Below, in pieces: positions 17,188 to 25,718 of a stretch of DNA of 46,593 nucleotides. The translations under genes and the position numbers were made by a program. A model generated the notes under the pieces. It had not been told where the DNA came from. It saw nothing but the letters and a program-made list of their open reading frames with translations, and searched no databases. The stretch lies in NCBI GenBank assembly GCA_019419895.1, contig JAHZIE010000011.1, positions 1 to 46,593 on the forward strand. Reading direction: 5' to 3'. How positions within the stretch are numbered: position 1 is the stretch's first letter; each line of letters starts with the position of its first letter. The stretch is from Clostridiales bacterium. Its GTDB lineage: Bacteria > Bacillota > Clostridia > Oscillospirales > Acutalibacteraceae.

Positions 17188-18870
17188 ATGCGCAGCGATG
17201 CAGTGACAAAGGGAGTAAAAAGCGCAACCCACCGCGCTTTGTTTCATGCCTTGGGAATGACCAACGAAGAAATCAACCGTCCTCTGGTTGGCATTGTCAG
17301 TTCCCAAAATGATATTGTTCCTGGTCATGTCAATCTTGACAAGATCGTGGAAGCGGTCAAGCTGGGAGTGGCGATGGCGGGAGGAACCCCTATCGTTTTT
17401 CCGGCAATTGCAGTATGCGACGGCATTGCGATGGGGCATCAGGGAATGAAGTATTCCCTGGTAACAAGGGATCTGATTGCCGACTCCACTGAGGCCATGG
17501 CCATGGCCCATGCTTTTGACGCGCTGGTGATGGTGCCAAACTGCGATAAGAATGTGCCCGGCCTTTTGATGGCGGCGGCGCGGTTGAATATTCCCACGAT
17601 TTTTGTCAGCGGCGGCCCCATGATGGCTGGAACGGTAGACGGCTGCAAGGTGAGTTTTTCCAGTATTTCCGAGGCGGTCGGCGCTTATAACGCGGGTAAA
17701 ATTTCCAATAGCAAGCTGGAAGAATATGAAAATAAGGTTTGTCCCACCTGTGGTTCCTGCGCGGGAATGTATACGGCAAATTCCATGAACTGCCTGACGG
17801 AAGTGCTGGGAATGGGCCTTCCGGGCAATGGCACCATCCCGGCTGTTTATTCCGCAAGGATTCAGCTGGCTAAGCACGCGGGAATGCAGGTGATGGAGCT
17901 GCTGAAGAAAAATATTCGACCCAGGGATATTATGACCGAAGGAGCCTTCCGCAACGCACTTACTATGGATATGGCGCTGGGATGCAGCACCAACAGTATG
18001 CTTCATCTGCCTGCCATCGCTCATGAGGCGGGGATTGAGCTGAATGTGGATATTGCCAATGATATCAGCGCCAAAACGCCCAACCTGTGCCATTTGGCGC
18101 CGGCGGGCCCGCACCATATGGAGGATCTCAACGAGGCCGGCGGCATTTACGCCGTGATGAATGAAATCAACAAGCTTGGCCTGCTGGAGACAGATTTGCT
18201 CACCTGTACGGGAAAAACGGTGGCGGAGAATATCAAGGGCTGCGTCAATAAAGATCCCCAGGTTATCCGCCCGGTAGAGAAGCCTTACAGCAAAACCGGA
18301 GGGATTGCCGTCCTGCGGGGGAATCTGGCTCCCGATTCCTGTGTGGTGAAGCGTTCGGCGGTTGCGCCCGAAATGCTGAAGCATGAAGGACCGGCACGGG
18401 TGTTCGATTGTGAAGAGGACGCCATGGCCGCCATCAATGGAGGAAAAATTGTTGACGGGGATGTGGTCATCATCCGGTATGAAGGACCCAAGGGGGGGCC
18501 CGGCATGAGAGAGATGCTCAATCCAACTTCCGCTATAGTGGGAAGGGGATTGGGAAGCACTGTCGCCCTGATCACAGACGGAAGATTTTCCGGCGCCACC
18601 AGAGGAGCAGCCATCGGCCATGTATCCCCGGAAGCCGCGGTAGGCGGAAATATCGCTTTGGTGGAGGAAGGGGATATTATTCAAATTGATATCATGGCCA
18701 ATACCATCAATATTAAGATCAGCGATGAAGAATTGGAAAAACGAAGGGCCAACTGGAAGCCACGCCAACCCAAAATTACAACCGGCTACCTGGCCCGTTA
18801 TGCTTCTCTTGTCACCTCCGGTAACAGGGGAGCAATTTTAGAGGTTCCCTCCTGCAAGACGGAGAAATAA
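17188..18870 (+). CDS. ilvD: Dihydroxy-acid dehydratase (IlvD/Edd family)
   Basis: IlvD removes water from 2,3-dihydroxy-3-methylpentanoate or -butanoate to give the 2-keto acids of isoleucine and valine synthesis, using an Fe-S cluster. The 560-residue length matches IlvD. It has the cluster cysteines in MVPNCDKNVPG and KVCPTCGSCAGMYTANSMNC, plus ALGCSTNSMLHLPAIA, YEGPKGGPGMREML and TDGRFSGATRGAAIGHVSPEA. AAGGGGAG lies before the ATG at 17188. It stands alone with a GntR/FCD regulator and no other ilv or leu genes. A sugar-acid dehydratase role in the same superfamily cannot be excluded, but the sequence reads as a standard IlvD. Confidence 0.9.
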   Translation: MRSDAVTKGVKSATHRALFHALGMTNEEINRPLVGIVSSQNDIVPGHVNLDKIVEAVKLGVAMAGGTPIVFPAIAVCDGIAMGHQGMKYSLVTRDLIADSTEAMAMAHAFDALVMVPNCDKNVPGLLMAAARLNIPTIFVSGGPMMAGTVDGCKVSFSSISEAVGAYNAGKISNSKLEEYENKVCPTCGSCAGMYTANSMNCLTEVLGMGLPGNGTIPAVYSARIQLAKHAGMQVMELLKKNIRPRDIMTEGAFRNALTMDMALGCSTNSMLHLPAIAHEAGIELNVDIANDISAKTPNLCHLAPAGPHHMEDLNEAGGIYAVMNEINKLGLLETDLLTCTGKTVAENIKGCVNKDPQVIRPVEKPYSKTGGIAVLRGNLAPDSCVVKRSAVAPEMLKHEGPARVFDCEEDAMAAINGGKIVDGDVVIIRYEGPKGGPGMREMLNPTSAIVGRGLGSTVALITDGRFSGATRGAAIGHVSPEAAVGGNIALVEEGDIIQIDIMANTINIKISDEELEKRRANWKPRQPKITTGYLARYASLVTSGNRGAILEVPSCKTEK

Positions 18871-19457
18871 GTCCGGTTGGTATGGATGAAGGGTCGCAGG
18901 CAAGGTAAGAGAAGAAAATATCAAAAAGGCGAACCGCATGATGCGGTTCGCCTTTTTATCGTTAAGGAAACAGCAGCTTCCAGCCGGGCACAGCGGCGCG
19001 GGGATAAACAAAAAGTATTTACAGAGCTGATGGATGATAATAGGGAGATAACCTTTCCCAATCCTTATCACAGTAAATGAACACATGAAAAATTTAATCC
19101 GGGTGTTGGATTTTAGTGAAAAATAGCTGCGACTGAGAGATATTGTCCCTTTTTACGTCAGATGTAAAGAGAAGTAGGCAGAATGGAAAGGAAAGTTGAT
19201 AGACGTTTTTAAAGAGAAATGATATACTACGGCTGTCTATTTGAACTCCAAAAGGAAAAAGAGAGAAAATTATGGGTGTGTACTTTATTAGAAAAGAGCG
19301 GATGGCTTTTTTGAGAGAATGAAGTGGAAATATCCGCGGAGGTTGCTTTTTAAGAAGTGTAAAAAATGCCATATATCCTTTCTCTTTCCGCGTCCGGCAT
19401 GGAAAGGGGTGAAAAGGGCAAAAATGGCAATAGAATAAATTTTCATGGGGGGATTGG
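18871..19457. other. Spacer after ilvD
   Basis: Apart from the ilvD terminator (18923-18957) I see no supported gene here. Two short frames on opposite strands look random in composition. Confidence 0.55.
18923..18957 (+). terminator. Terminator of ilvD
   Basis: AAAAAGGCGAACCGC pairs perfectly with GCGGTTCGCCTTTTT around a five-base loop and ends in a T run, 52 bases after the ilvD stop. Confidence 0.92.
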
Positions 19458-19997
19458 ATGAATTATACAGAGGACGATCAGTTTTATAGGCCGTATCTGG
19501 TCAATGACGAGTATGTTTTATGGACGGGAAGGCCGGAAAAGGGGAATATATTCACAAAACATTCGGCGGTGCTGATGATATTCGGTGCTGTATGGTTGTC
19601 ATTTAGCCTGTTCTGGGAAATCATGGCCATAAAAAGTAAGGTTGTTTTTATGATGCTGTGGGGGCTCCCTTTTGTTGGAATCGGCGCGTATCTTTTATTG
19701 GGAAGTCCCATCCGGGCGGCCTATTTGAGAAACAGAACCTATTATGTGATCACAAACAAAAAAATTATCATAAAAAAAGGCAGTAAAATTGAAATGCACG
19801 ACGGACGGGATCTCCCCCCCATGGATATAGAGATTCACAAGAATGGCAACGGCACCATTCTGTTCAGTGAGGACGTCTATACCAGAAGGGGAAGAAGCCA
19901 CCGGATCTATTTTATGCTGGAAAACCTGGCCGATATTGCCCAGGCACAGAACGCTGTCAGCAGTATGGAAAAGGAAGAACCACAGCCATACGATTAA
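19458..19997 (+). CDS. Small membrane protein with two helices and a PH-like domain
   Basis: This 179-residue protein starts after GGGGGGATTGG. An N-terminal segment (NDEYVLWTGRPEKGNIFT) typical of bacterial PH-domain membrane proteins precedes two helices at about residues 36-58 and 63-82. After that come RNRTYYVITNKKIIIKKGSKIE and several beta-strand-like segments. I recognise the general layout of bPH-type proteins found widely in Firmicutes. There is no known activity, and no operon partner is visible because the neighbours are more than 300 bases away. Confidence 0.65.
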   Translation: MNYTEDDQFYRPYLVNDEYVLWTGRPEKGNIFTKHSAVLMIFGAVWLSFSLFWEIMAIKSKVVFMMLWGLPFVGIGAYLLLGSPIRAAYLRNRTYYVITNKKIIIKKGSKIEMHDGRDLPPMDIEIHKNGNGTILFSEDVYTRRGRSHRIYFMLENLADIAQAQNAVSSMEKEEPQPYD

Positions 19998-20201
19998 GAA
20001 AAGGGATATACTTTAAACAATTTGTCATCATAAAGTTGTCATGAAATAAGGAATGCTGTTCCTCTTTGGCCGTCATGGGCATGGCAGGGAAAGAACCTTA
20101 CGGTAGCTATGGAAGAAAATGGGACGGCATTTGTTCCGGATAAAGCCCGCAGAGGGGAATTTTCAAAGATGAAATCATTGAACCGTTAAGAGAAAGAGGG
20201 A

Positions 20202-20235
20202 GCCCTTCGCCTGTTTAGGCGGAGGGCTTTTTAGA
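20202..20235 (+). terminator. Rho-independent terminator
   Basis: GCCCTTCGCC pairs with GGCGGAGGGC (one wobble) around a six-base loop and is followed by TTTTT. It lies about 200 bases beyond the PH-like gene and may end its transcript. Confidence 0.8.
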
Positions 20236-20329
20236 TAGCGAAACCACACGATAGCCGCGTGGTTCAAAGGAAATTAAGAGGTAAGGAAGGAATAAAAACT
20301 CCTTTTATAATGATGTGGTGCGATAACTG

Positions 20330-20755
20330 CGGGACAGGCAAAAGGAGGACAAACCGTTGAAAAGTAATCTGCGGTGAAAGGAGAGATATTAAGAACACAG
20401 TGCAATTGGAAGAAAATCGACATAATAGAAACAGAGGTGTGCCCGGAACATATGCAAACGCTTTTAGAAATCCCGCCCAAAACAGCAGTATCAAGTTTCA
20501 AAGGATATCCTAGGAGAAAGAGCTGCCTGAAACAAAAACTATCTTTAATAAAGATAGAAACGGCAGAAAAGAAAAATTCCAGAGAAAAAGCAGGATTACA
20601 AAAATGAATGTGACAAAGATAGGAGCTTTTGTCGCGTTGGGAGAGTTGGGGAGACAGGGAAAACTGACGTTAAAGGAGGCGGCGGTTTTGGATATAAGGA
20701 AAGGAAAAGGAGCTTCACCTTTGAGAAGAGTAGAAAATTTAAGGCATGTAAAATT
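20330..20755 (+). pseudogene. Decayed IS200/IS605-type TnpA transposase
   Basis: From GTG at 20374, in one frame, residues GEILRTQCNWKK, IDIIETEVCPEHMQTLLEIP and PKTAVSSFKGYPRRKS follow the known IS200 TnpA pattern (LCEWK, IIE-EVCPDHIHMLVSIPPK, SVS-FMGYLKGKSS). The preceding frame holds KVICGERRDI, like the KVIYGKLRRDI segment, so a frameshift separates the parts, and a stop follows RRTNR. The second histidine of the HUH motif is Gln here (H-M-Q), and the catalytic tyrosine region is lost. A last weak match (LTLKEA, then SFTFEKSRKFKA in another frame) near 20660-20750 may be the C-terminus. The element is dead. Confidence 0.6.
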
Positions 20756-20836
20756 TTGATAAAAAAGTGAAAAAAAGACTGTGAAAAATCAGAATGAAAA
20801 TTGTTCTTTTTTGTAGCATTGCCACGGGGAAAATGA

Positions 20837-20842
20837 TATAAT
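20837..20842 (+). promoter_or_regulatory. -10 element for the Na/Pi cotransporter gene
   Basis: A perfect TATAAT lies 58 bases before the ATG at 20901. The -35 (TAGCAT at 17 bases, or TTGTAG at 20) is poor. Transcription would start near 20849, which argues against the earlier in-frame TTG at 20847 being the start codon. Confidence 0.5.
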
Positions 20843-20900
20843 CAGATTGTCTATCATAAGAAAAATAAAGGAAATCCATAGGGAGAATTGGGAGAGTTTT

Positions 20901-22673
20901 ATGGATATTATTGGGATTATTAAGCTGCTGGGCGGATTGGGCCTGTTTTTATTCGGTATGTCCCTTTTGGGAGACGGGCTGGAGTCTGCGTCTGGCGGAA
21001 AGCTGGAACGGATACTGGAAAAACTGACCGGCAATATTTTTATTGCTGTTTTGCTGGGAGCGGTTGTCACAGGACTCATTCAAAGCTCATCGGCAACAAC
21101 GGTTATTGTTGTCGGCTTGGTCAACGCGAAGTCCCTAAAATTAAAAAACGCCATCGGCGTCATTATGGGCGCCAATATCGGAACCACTGTGACGGGGCAG
21201 ATTCTCCGCCTGTCAGACATTGACGGTTCCAATTTGCTAATGCAGTTTCTAAAACCGACTACCTTGGCCCCCTTGGCCGCTTTCATCGGTATTTTAATCT
21301 ACATGCTTGGAAAACGATCGGTAGCGAAAAATATCGGTATGATTTTCCTTGGATTTGGTATTCTGTTCACCGGGATGTTTGGAATGGAATCGGCGATGGC
21401 TCCTTTGAAGGATATGCCGGAATTCAGTGAAATTTTTGCCACGATGACCAATCCCATCGTGGGAGTATTGGTGGGAGCCGGAGTAACCGCCTTAATTCAA
21501 AGCTCCTCTGCTTCCATTGGTATTTTACAAGCGCTTTCCTCCACAGGACAAATTACTTTTTCAGCGGCTTTTCCCATTATTATGGGCCAAAATATCGGAA
21601 CCTGCATAACGCCAATTCTCGCCAGCATCGGCGCAAGCAAGAACGCAAAACGTTCTGCCGTTGTGCATTTATCCTTTAATGTCATAGGGACAATTATTTT
21701 CCTCATTGTTGGCTACAGTATTCAGGGGCTGATTGGGCTTCCTTTCTGGAATCATATAATTGATAAAGGCGATATTGCCAATTTCCATACCTTTTTTAAT
21801 GTTATAGTCACCCTGCTCTTTATTCCTTTTGCCGGTTTGCTGGAGAAGCTGGCCTGTAAAATTATCCGCGGTGGAAATGAGAATGAGAGCTCGGATGGGG
21901 TGATTTTGGAAAAGCGTCTCCTTGCTACTCCTGTCCTTGCGATTGAGCAGGGCAGAAGAGCAGTGGCTGAGGTGGCCGGAATTGCATCCGACATGCTCAG
22001 GGAATCTATAGGCTTATTGGACAAGTATGATAATAAGGGTTTTGAAAGAGTGAAGGAAGCCGAAAATACCATAGATAAAATTGATGATAAACTGAACAGC
22101 TATTTATTGGAACTTTCACAGACAAACAAACTGGGAGATGATAGCAACCGCGCCTTATCAGAGCTGCTCCACAATATGAGCGACATCGAACAGATGGGAG
22201 ATTCTGTCCAGACAGTTTCGAAATGTGCCGGGGAGCTTTACGAAAAGAAGCTGACCTTTTCCGAAGACGCCAAAAAGGAAATTGAAAATATGGGAAGCGC
22301 CGCGCAGGAAATTACTGGATTGACAGTAGAGCTGCTTCGAACGAGGGATTTAAGTTTGATTCCCGCGATTGAGGCCCTGGAGGAAATTATAGACTCTCTG
22401 GAGGCTAGACTGAAGGATCGGCATGTCATCCGGCTGCAAGACGGTGTTTGTACTACAGATACGGCGTTTATTTTTATTAATCTGCTGTCCCAGTTCGAAA
22501 AGATTTCCGACAGCTGTTCTAATCTGGGCGTATGTATGTTGGCCTATCAGGATGATGCCACCAATGCGAACCGGCATGAATTTTCGAAAAAAATCCATTC
22601 CGGAGACATTGAAGGATATGCGAAATATTTGGCAAAATACAAGGAAAGGTTTTTAAAATCGGCAGGGGTTTGA
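20901..22673 (+). CDS. Na/Pi cotransporter family protein with PhoU-like C-terminus
   Basis: This 590-residue membrane protein of the Na/Pi-cotransporter II (NptA/YjbB) family is likely to move phosphate with sodium. The N-terminal half (to about residue 320) has the family's inverted repeat with two QSSSA motifs (GLIQSSSATTVIVVGLV and ALIQSSSASIGILQALS), each followed by a GANIGTT or GQNIGTC motif. The C-terminal 230 residues are soluble helices resembling PhoU (ELLHNMSDIEQMGDSVQTV, INLLSQFEKISDSCSNLG). ATG 20901 is preferred because GGGAGAG precedes it and family members begin in the first helix. It stands alone between a dead transposon and a terminator. Confidence 0.92.
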   Translation: MDIIGIIKLLGGLGLFLFGMSLLGDGLESASGGKLERILEKLTGNIFIAVLLGAVVTGLIQSSSATTVIVVGLVNAKSLKLKNAIGVIMGANIGTTVTGQILRLSDIDGSNLLMQFLKPTTLAPLAAFIGILIYMLGKRSVAKNIGMIFLGFGILFTGMFGMESAMAPLKDMPEFSEIFATMTNPIVGVLVGAGVTALIQSSSASIGILQALSSTGQITFSAAFPIIMGQNIGTCITPILASIGASKNAKRSAVVHLSFNVIGTIIFLIVGYSIQGLIGLPFWNHIIDKGDIANFHTFFNVIVTLLFIPFAGLLEKLACKIIRGGNENESSDGVILEKRLLATPVLAIEQGRRAVAEVAGIASDMLRESIGLLDKYDNKGFERVKEAENTIDKIDDKLNSYLLELSQTNKLGDDSNRALSELLHNMSDIEQMGDSVQTVSKCAGELYEKKLTFSEDAKKEIENMGSAAQEITGLTVELLRTRDLSLIPAIEALEEIIDSLEARLKDRHVIRLQDGVCTTDTAFIFINLLSQFEKISDSCSNLGVCMLAYQDDATNANRHEFSKKIHSGDIEGYAKYLAKYKERFLKSAGV

Positions 22674-23124
22674 TCATTCTCCTTTTTGGCAGAAGGAGTC
22701 TGGCGGTTCGTTTAACAGGAAGCTGGAATATTCATAATACTATTTGTATATTTATTGCTAAATAAACGAATTTTGTAAAGTCATACCCTTTTTGAAAAAT
22801 TTCAACGGATTTTTGTCGTTCTGCGGTGGGACAAAAGGAATTAATGCTTGGGAGAGTGTTGAACACTGGGATGTCTGATATTATAATGTTCTTTTGCCGA
22901 AAGGAATTAAGTTTAAATTAATAAAAACTCCTATACAATATACCAATTGTATAGGAGTTTTTATTGAACTTTGAAAACTGTCGGCTGAACCGGAAGTTGG
23001 GAAAAATCTATAGCGTTTCAAAGAGAAGGGATGAGTAGAGGAAGAATGCATTCCAAAGAAAAATTTTTAAATCAAAAAAATTGGAAAATTTCTCAAATTG
23101 TCCGATAAATCCTCCAAAAAATTT
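22674..23124. other. Convergent spacer with bidirectional terminator
   Basis: Between the plus-strand Na/Pi gene and the minus-strand ABC operon I see only the perfect inverted repeat at 22921-22964. Flanking sequence is AT-rich without supported genes. Confidence 0.6.
22921..22964. terminator. Bidirectional terminator, perfect 19-bp inverted repeat
   Basis: ATAAAAACTCCTATACAAT is exactly complementary to 22946-22964, with a six-base loop. A and T tracts flank both arms, so it can act on both the Na/Pi transcript and the converging ABC transporter transcript. Confidence 0.85.
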
Positions 23125-23763
23125 TTATTCATTAGAATTTTTGGGAGGATGGCTTTGACATTTTTCCAGAGTCAAAGGAGGGCCGGAAAAATATAAAATC
23201 TCATCTGCCAAAGCATAAGCCTCAGAGATGTCATGAGTGATCATGACTGTGAGGGAAAAGGCGTTGTATTCCTTTAGGAGACAGTACATCTCTTTTTTTG
23301 TTTCAAGATCCAGTCCCTGAAAGGGTTCGTCTAAAAGAAGAATATCTCCCCCATAATAGAGGGAACGAGCCAGAGCTACCCTGCGGCACATCCCTCCGCT
23401 CAGTTCGGCGGGATATTTCCGCATGTCATTCTTTAGACCAACCTTCTCAAGCCACTGTTCGGGACTAAAATGGCTTTGAATTTCACCGCCGCGGCGGACT
23501 ATCGCCACATTTTGCAGCGCTGTCAGCCAGGGGAAGAGGCGATATTCCTGAAACATCATGGAAATTTGCCGGGGAAAAATGCCGGAAACGGTTCCGGCAT
23601 CTGCTTTGGAAAGACCAGCTAAAATGGAGAGAAGAGTGGATTTTCCACAGCCGGAGGGTCCTTGGAGACAGATAAAACCCTGGGAGGGAAGCTCTAGGCT
23701 GAAATTGTTAAGTACTTTCTGTTTCCCATACTGTAAGGAAAGATTTGTTAAAGAAATTGACAT
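23125..23763 (-). CDS. NitT/TauT-type ABC transporter ATP-binding protein
   Basis: This 212-residue ABC ATPase is the energy unit of a SsuABC/TauABC-like importer. It has Walker A GPSGCGKST, Q-loop MMFQEYRLFPWLTALQNV, signature LSGGMCRRVALARSL, Walker B ILLLDEPFQGLD and H-loop MITHDISEA. At 212 residues it is shorter than the usual 240-260, as the C-terminal extension is missing. Its ATG overlaps the stop of the permease gene by one base (TAATG), so translation is coupled. Substrates of this class include sulfonates, nitrate and thiamine precursors; nothing here decides. Confidence 0.9.
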   Translation of the reverse strand: MSISLTNLSLQYGKQKVLNNFSLELPSQGFICLQGPSGCGKSTLLSILAGLSKADAGTVSGIFPRQISMMFQEYRLFPWLTALQNVAIVRRGGEIQSHFSPEQWLEKVGLKNDMRKYPAELSGGMCRRVALARSLYYGGDILLLDEPFQGLDLETKKEMYCLLKEYNAFSLTVMITHDISEAYALADEILYFSGPPLTLEKCQSHPPKNSNE

Positions 23764-24593
23764 TATATTTCCCCTCCCTTTTCCTGAGTGGGAGAATACA
23801 AGGACTTCCTTTCACAAACGGCAAAGGGAAGCTTTTTGGAGAGCTGCCTTATCAGCCGGAGAAGAAGCTTTTCCAATATAAGGCTCAAAAGGATGACAAC
23901 GATTGTCCAGGCAAAAAGGTCGGCGGTTTCCAAATATATCTTTGATTCATAAATTTTTCTGCCGATAGAGAGCTGCGTATTTCCGATAACTTCTGCCGCA
24001 ACGCCTGATTTCCAGGCAAATCCTATTCCTGTTGTAAAGGCGGAATAGAGATAGGGAAAAAGAGAGGGCAGATAAACCTGCCTGATTTTTTTCCCAGTAC
24101 TGAATCGGAAAAGCTTTGCCACCTCAAGAAGCTGGGGATCAACAGAGGAGATCCCCTGTGAAATATTTGACCATACCATAGGAAGCACCATCAGGAAGGA
24201 AATAAAGATAGGGACATTGCCAGACCGGATCCAGATAAGGGCTAAAATAATAAAGGAAGCGACCGGAACAGCTTTTATGATCTGAAAGATTGGCTGGAAC
24301 AACAAACGCATCAAAGAAAAACGAGAGGTAAGAATGGCCAACAGAATTCCGAATACAAAGGCGAGAAGAAAGCCCGCCAGAATTCTTCCCAAAGAGGCGA
24401 AAGAAACCATCCAAAAATTTTTTTGTGCGACAAGAGACGTCAGTCTGGAAAACACTTGAGCAGGAGACGCAATTAAAATCTCCTGCCCAACCACAAGGTA
24501 TATAATTTCCCATACCGCCAGCCAAAAGACAAGGACGGAGATGTGCAGAAAAAACAGATTTCGTTTTTTACTTTTGGTAGTAAAAATCTTCAT
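23763..24593 (-). CDS. NitT/TauT-type ABC transporter permease
   Basis: This 276-residue membrane protein of the SsuC/TauC class has about six helices and the EAA-type loop (SSVDPQLLEVAKLFRFSTGK, then IRQVYLPSLFPYLYSAFTTG) around residues 160-195. ATG 24593 (MKIFTTKSKKRN) is chosen over an open extension because GGAGGAG lies 9 bases upstream. It overlaps the 3' end of the binding-protein gene by 26 bases. It is the middle gene of the minus-strand operon binding protein-permease-ATPase. Confidence 0.88.
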   Translation of the reverse strand: MKIFTTKSKKRNLFFLHISVLVFWLAVWEIIYLVVGQEILIASPAQVFSRLTSLVAQKNFWMVSFASLGRILAGFLLAFVFGILLAILTSRFSLMRLLFQPIFQIIKAVPVASFIILALIWIRSGNVPIFISFLMVLPMVWSNISQGISSVDPQLLEVAKLFRFSTGKKIRQVYLPSLFPYLYSAFTTGIGFAWKSGVAAEVIGNTQLSIGRKIYESKIYLETADLFAWTIVVILLSLILEKLLLRLIRQLSKKLPFAVCERKSLYSPTQEKGGEI

Positions 24594-25629
24594 CGGGGAG
24601 AGCTCCTCCAATTGATTGCGGATTTGCGTCAAAGAGCACTTGGAAGAAATCGCTCACCTTTTCCTTCATTTCTGCCCCCTGAATACAAACGATATTACAA
24701 TTTGGGATAGCCTTTTGTGCCAGTTCCTCTGAGCCGATAATCCCAAGTTCAGCGACAATTTTGGCGCATTCCTCAGTGTTGTCGTTGGCAAAAGCGGCGG
24801 AAGCGGCATACTCTTCAAGAAACTGTCTGACAGCGTCAGGATGCTCTTCCACAAAATCCTTTCTCGCGACGAGACAGCCCATTGTCAGAACACTCTTGCC
24901 ATCCACAGCCTTGTCCCATTCATTGGTCAGGCTCAACGCCACCTTGACGCTGGAGTCTTTCGTTGTAACCTGCGTGACAAAGGGCTCGGGAAGCAGGGCA
25001 ATGGAGACTTCACCGGCGAGAAGCTTAGTGGCAAGCTCGGCATGCTCGGAGAGATATTCAATGGTAACATCTGTGCCGGGGATCAGCCCATTCTTTTCCA
25101 GAATATAATTGAGGGCATATTCCGGTGTGGAGCCTTGGCCGGTGGCATAGATTGTTTTTCCCTTCAGATCGGATATCGAGGAAATTTCCTCCCCCTTGGT
25201 GACAATAGAAAGAACACCCAGAGTGTTCAGCGCCAAAAGCTGGACATTTCCCTCTGTTTTGTTATAGAGAACAGAAGCCACATTGGTGGGAACAGCGGCG
25301 ATATCCAGCTCGCCGTTAATGATTTTTCCATTGATCTCATCGGGAGCCCCCACCAGAGAAATCTGGTAATCGTTGGCCGTTGTCCCGGCTTTGGAATCAT
25401 CGATCAGCTTTGCCATGCCAATACCGGTTGGCCCGTTTAGCGCCGCGACATTCATTGTGATCCTTTCAGTGGAAGAAGCATCCTCACTGGAAGGGGTAGA
25501 ACTGAGGGAGGAAACCTCCGAAGAAGGAGCCTGGGAGGAGGAATTTCCCTGGCTGCCGCAAGAGGCAAGGCTGCAAATAGTCAAAATAGCAGCCAAAAAG
25601 AGGGAGAAAATTTGTTTTGTTTTTTTCAT
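24568..25629 (-). CDS. ABC transporter substrate-binding lipoprotein (NMT1/SsuA-like)
   Basis: This 353-residue lipoprotein has a positively charged start (MKKTKQIF), a hydrophobic core and a lipobox (SLASC). A Ser-rich linker (residues 22-55) leads to a type 2 periplasmic-binding fold with GPTGIGMAKLID, DIAAVPTNVASVLYN, LKGKTIYATGQGSTPEYAL and ALLPEPFVTQV. These features match the NitT/TauT and thiamine-precursor family. ATG 25629 has AAGGA 10-11 bases upstream. The operon promoter (25680-25708) carries a palindromic site that also occurs before the neighbouring Crp/Fnr gene, so that regulator probably controls it. Confidence 0.88.
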   Translation of the reverse strand: MKKTKQIFSLFLAAILTICSLASCGSQGNSSSQAPSSEVSSLSSTPSSEDASSTERITMNVAALNGPTGIGMAKLIDDSKAGTTANDYQISLVGAPDEINGKIINGELDIAAVPTNVASVLYNKTEGNVQLLALNTLGVLSIVTKGEEISSISDLKGKTIYATGQGSTPEYALNYILEKNGLIPGTDVTIEYLSEHAELATKLLAGEVSIALLPEPFVTQVTTKDSSVKVALSLTNEWDKAVDGKSVLTMGCLVARKDFVEEHPDAVRQFLEEYAASAAFANDNTEECAKIVAELGIIGSEELAQKAIPNCNIVCIQGAEMKEKVSDFFQVLFDANPQSIGGALPDEDFYYQK

Positions 25630-25658
25630 AGAAGCCAAAATCCTTTCCTGAATAAAAT

Positions 25659-25674
25659 TGTATCATATGATGGA
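25659..25674. promoter_or_regulatory. Candidate Crp/Fnr-regulator operator before the ABC operon
   Basis: TGTATCATATGAT plus GGA matches 13-14 of the 16 positions of the palindrome found at 26456-26471. It begins right after the -10 of the ABC promoter and covers about +1 to +16, a place where a bound protein would block transcription. Confidence 0.6.
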
Positions 25675-25679
25675 GAGAA

Positions 25680-25708
25680 AATATAAGCTGTTATTTCTCT
25701 CCAATCAA
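25680..25708 (-). promoter_or_regulatory. Promoter of the ABC transporter operon
   Basis: On the minus strand, TTGATT (25703-25708) and TATATT (25680-25685) are 17 bases apart, about 50 bases upstream of the lipoprotein start and just past the stop of the regulator gene. Confidence 0.65.
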
Positions 25709-25718
25709 AAAATACCTG

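Larger units (their letters stand above)
19998..20900. other. Spacer with a terminator and a decayed IS200-like element
   Basis: The stretch contains a terminator at 20202-20235, the transposase remnant (about 20330-20750) and the promoter of the Na/Pi cotransporter gene near 20837. Nothing else is supported. Confidence 0.55.

Noticed and set aside
17146..18768. A 540-codon open frame antisense to ilvD
   Set aside because: It is a shadow of a high-confidence IlvD gene: no ribosome site, His/Ser-rich random composition, and no motif.
20624..20758. A possible small gene beginning MNVTKIGAFVALGELGRQGK
   Set aside because: No ribosome site; the segment is better explained as decayed transposase C-terminus.
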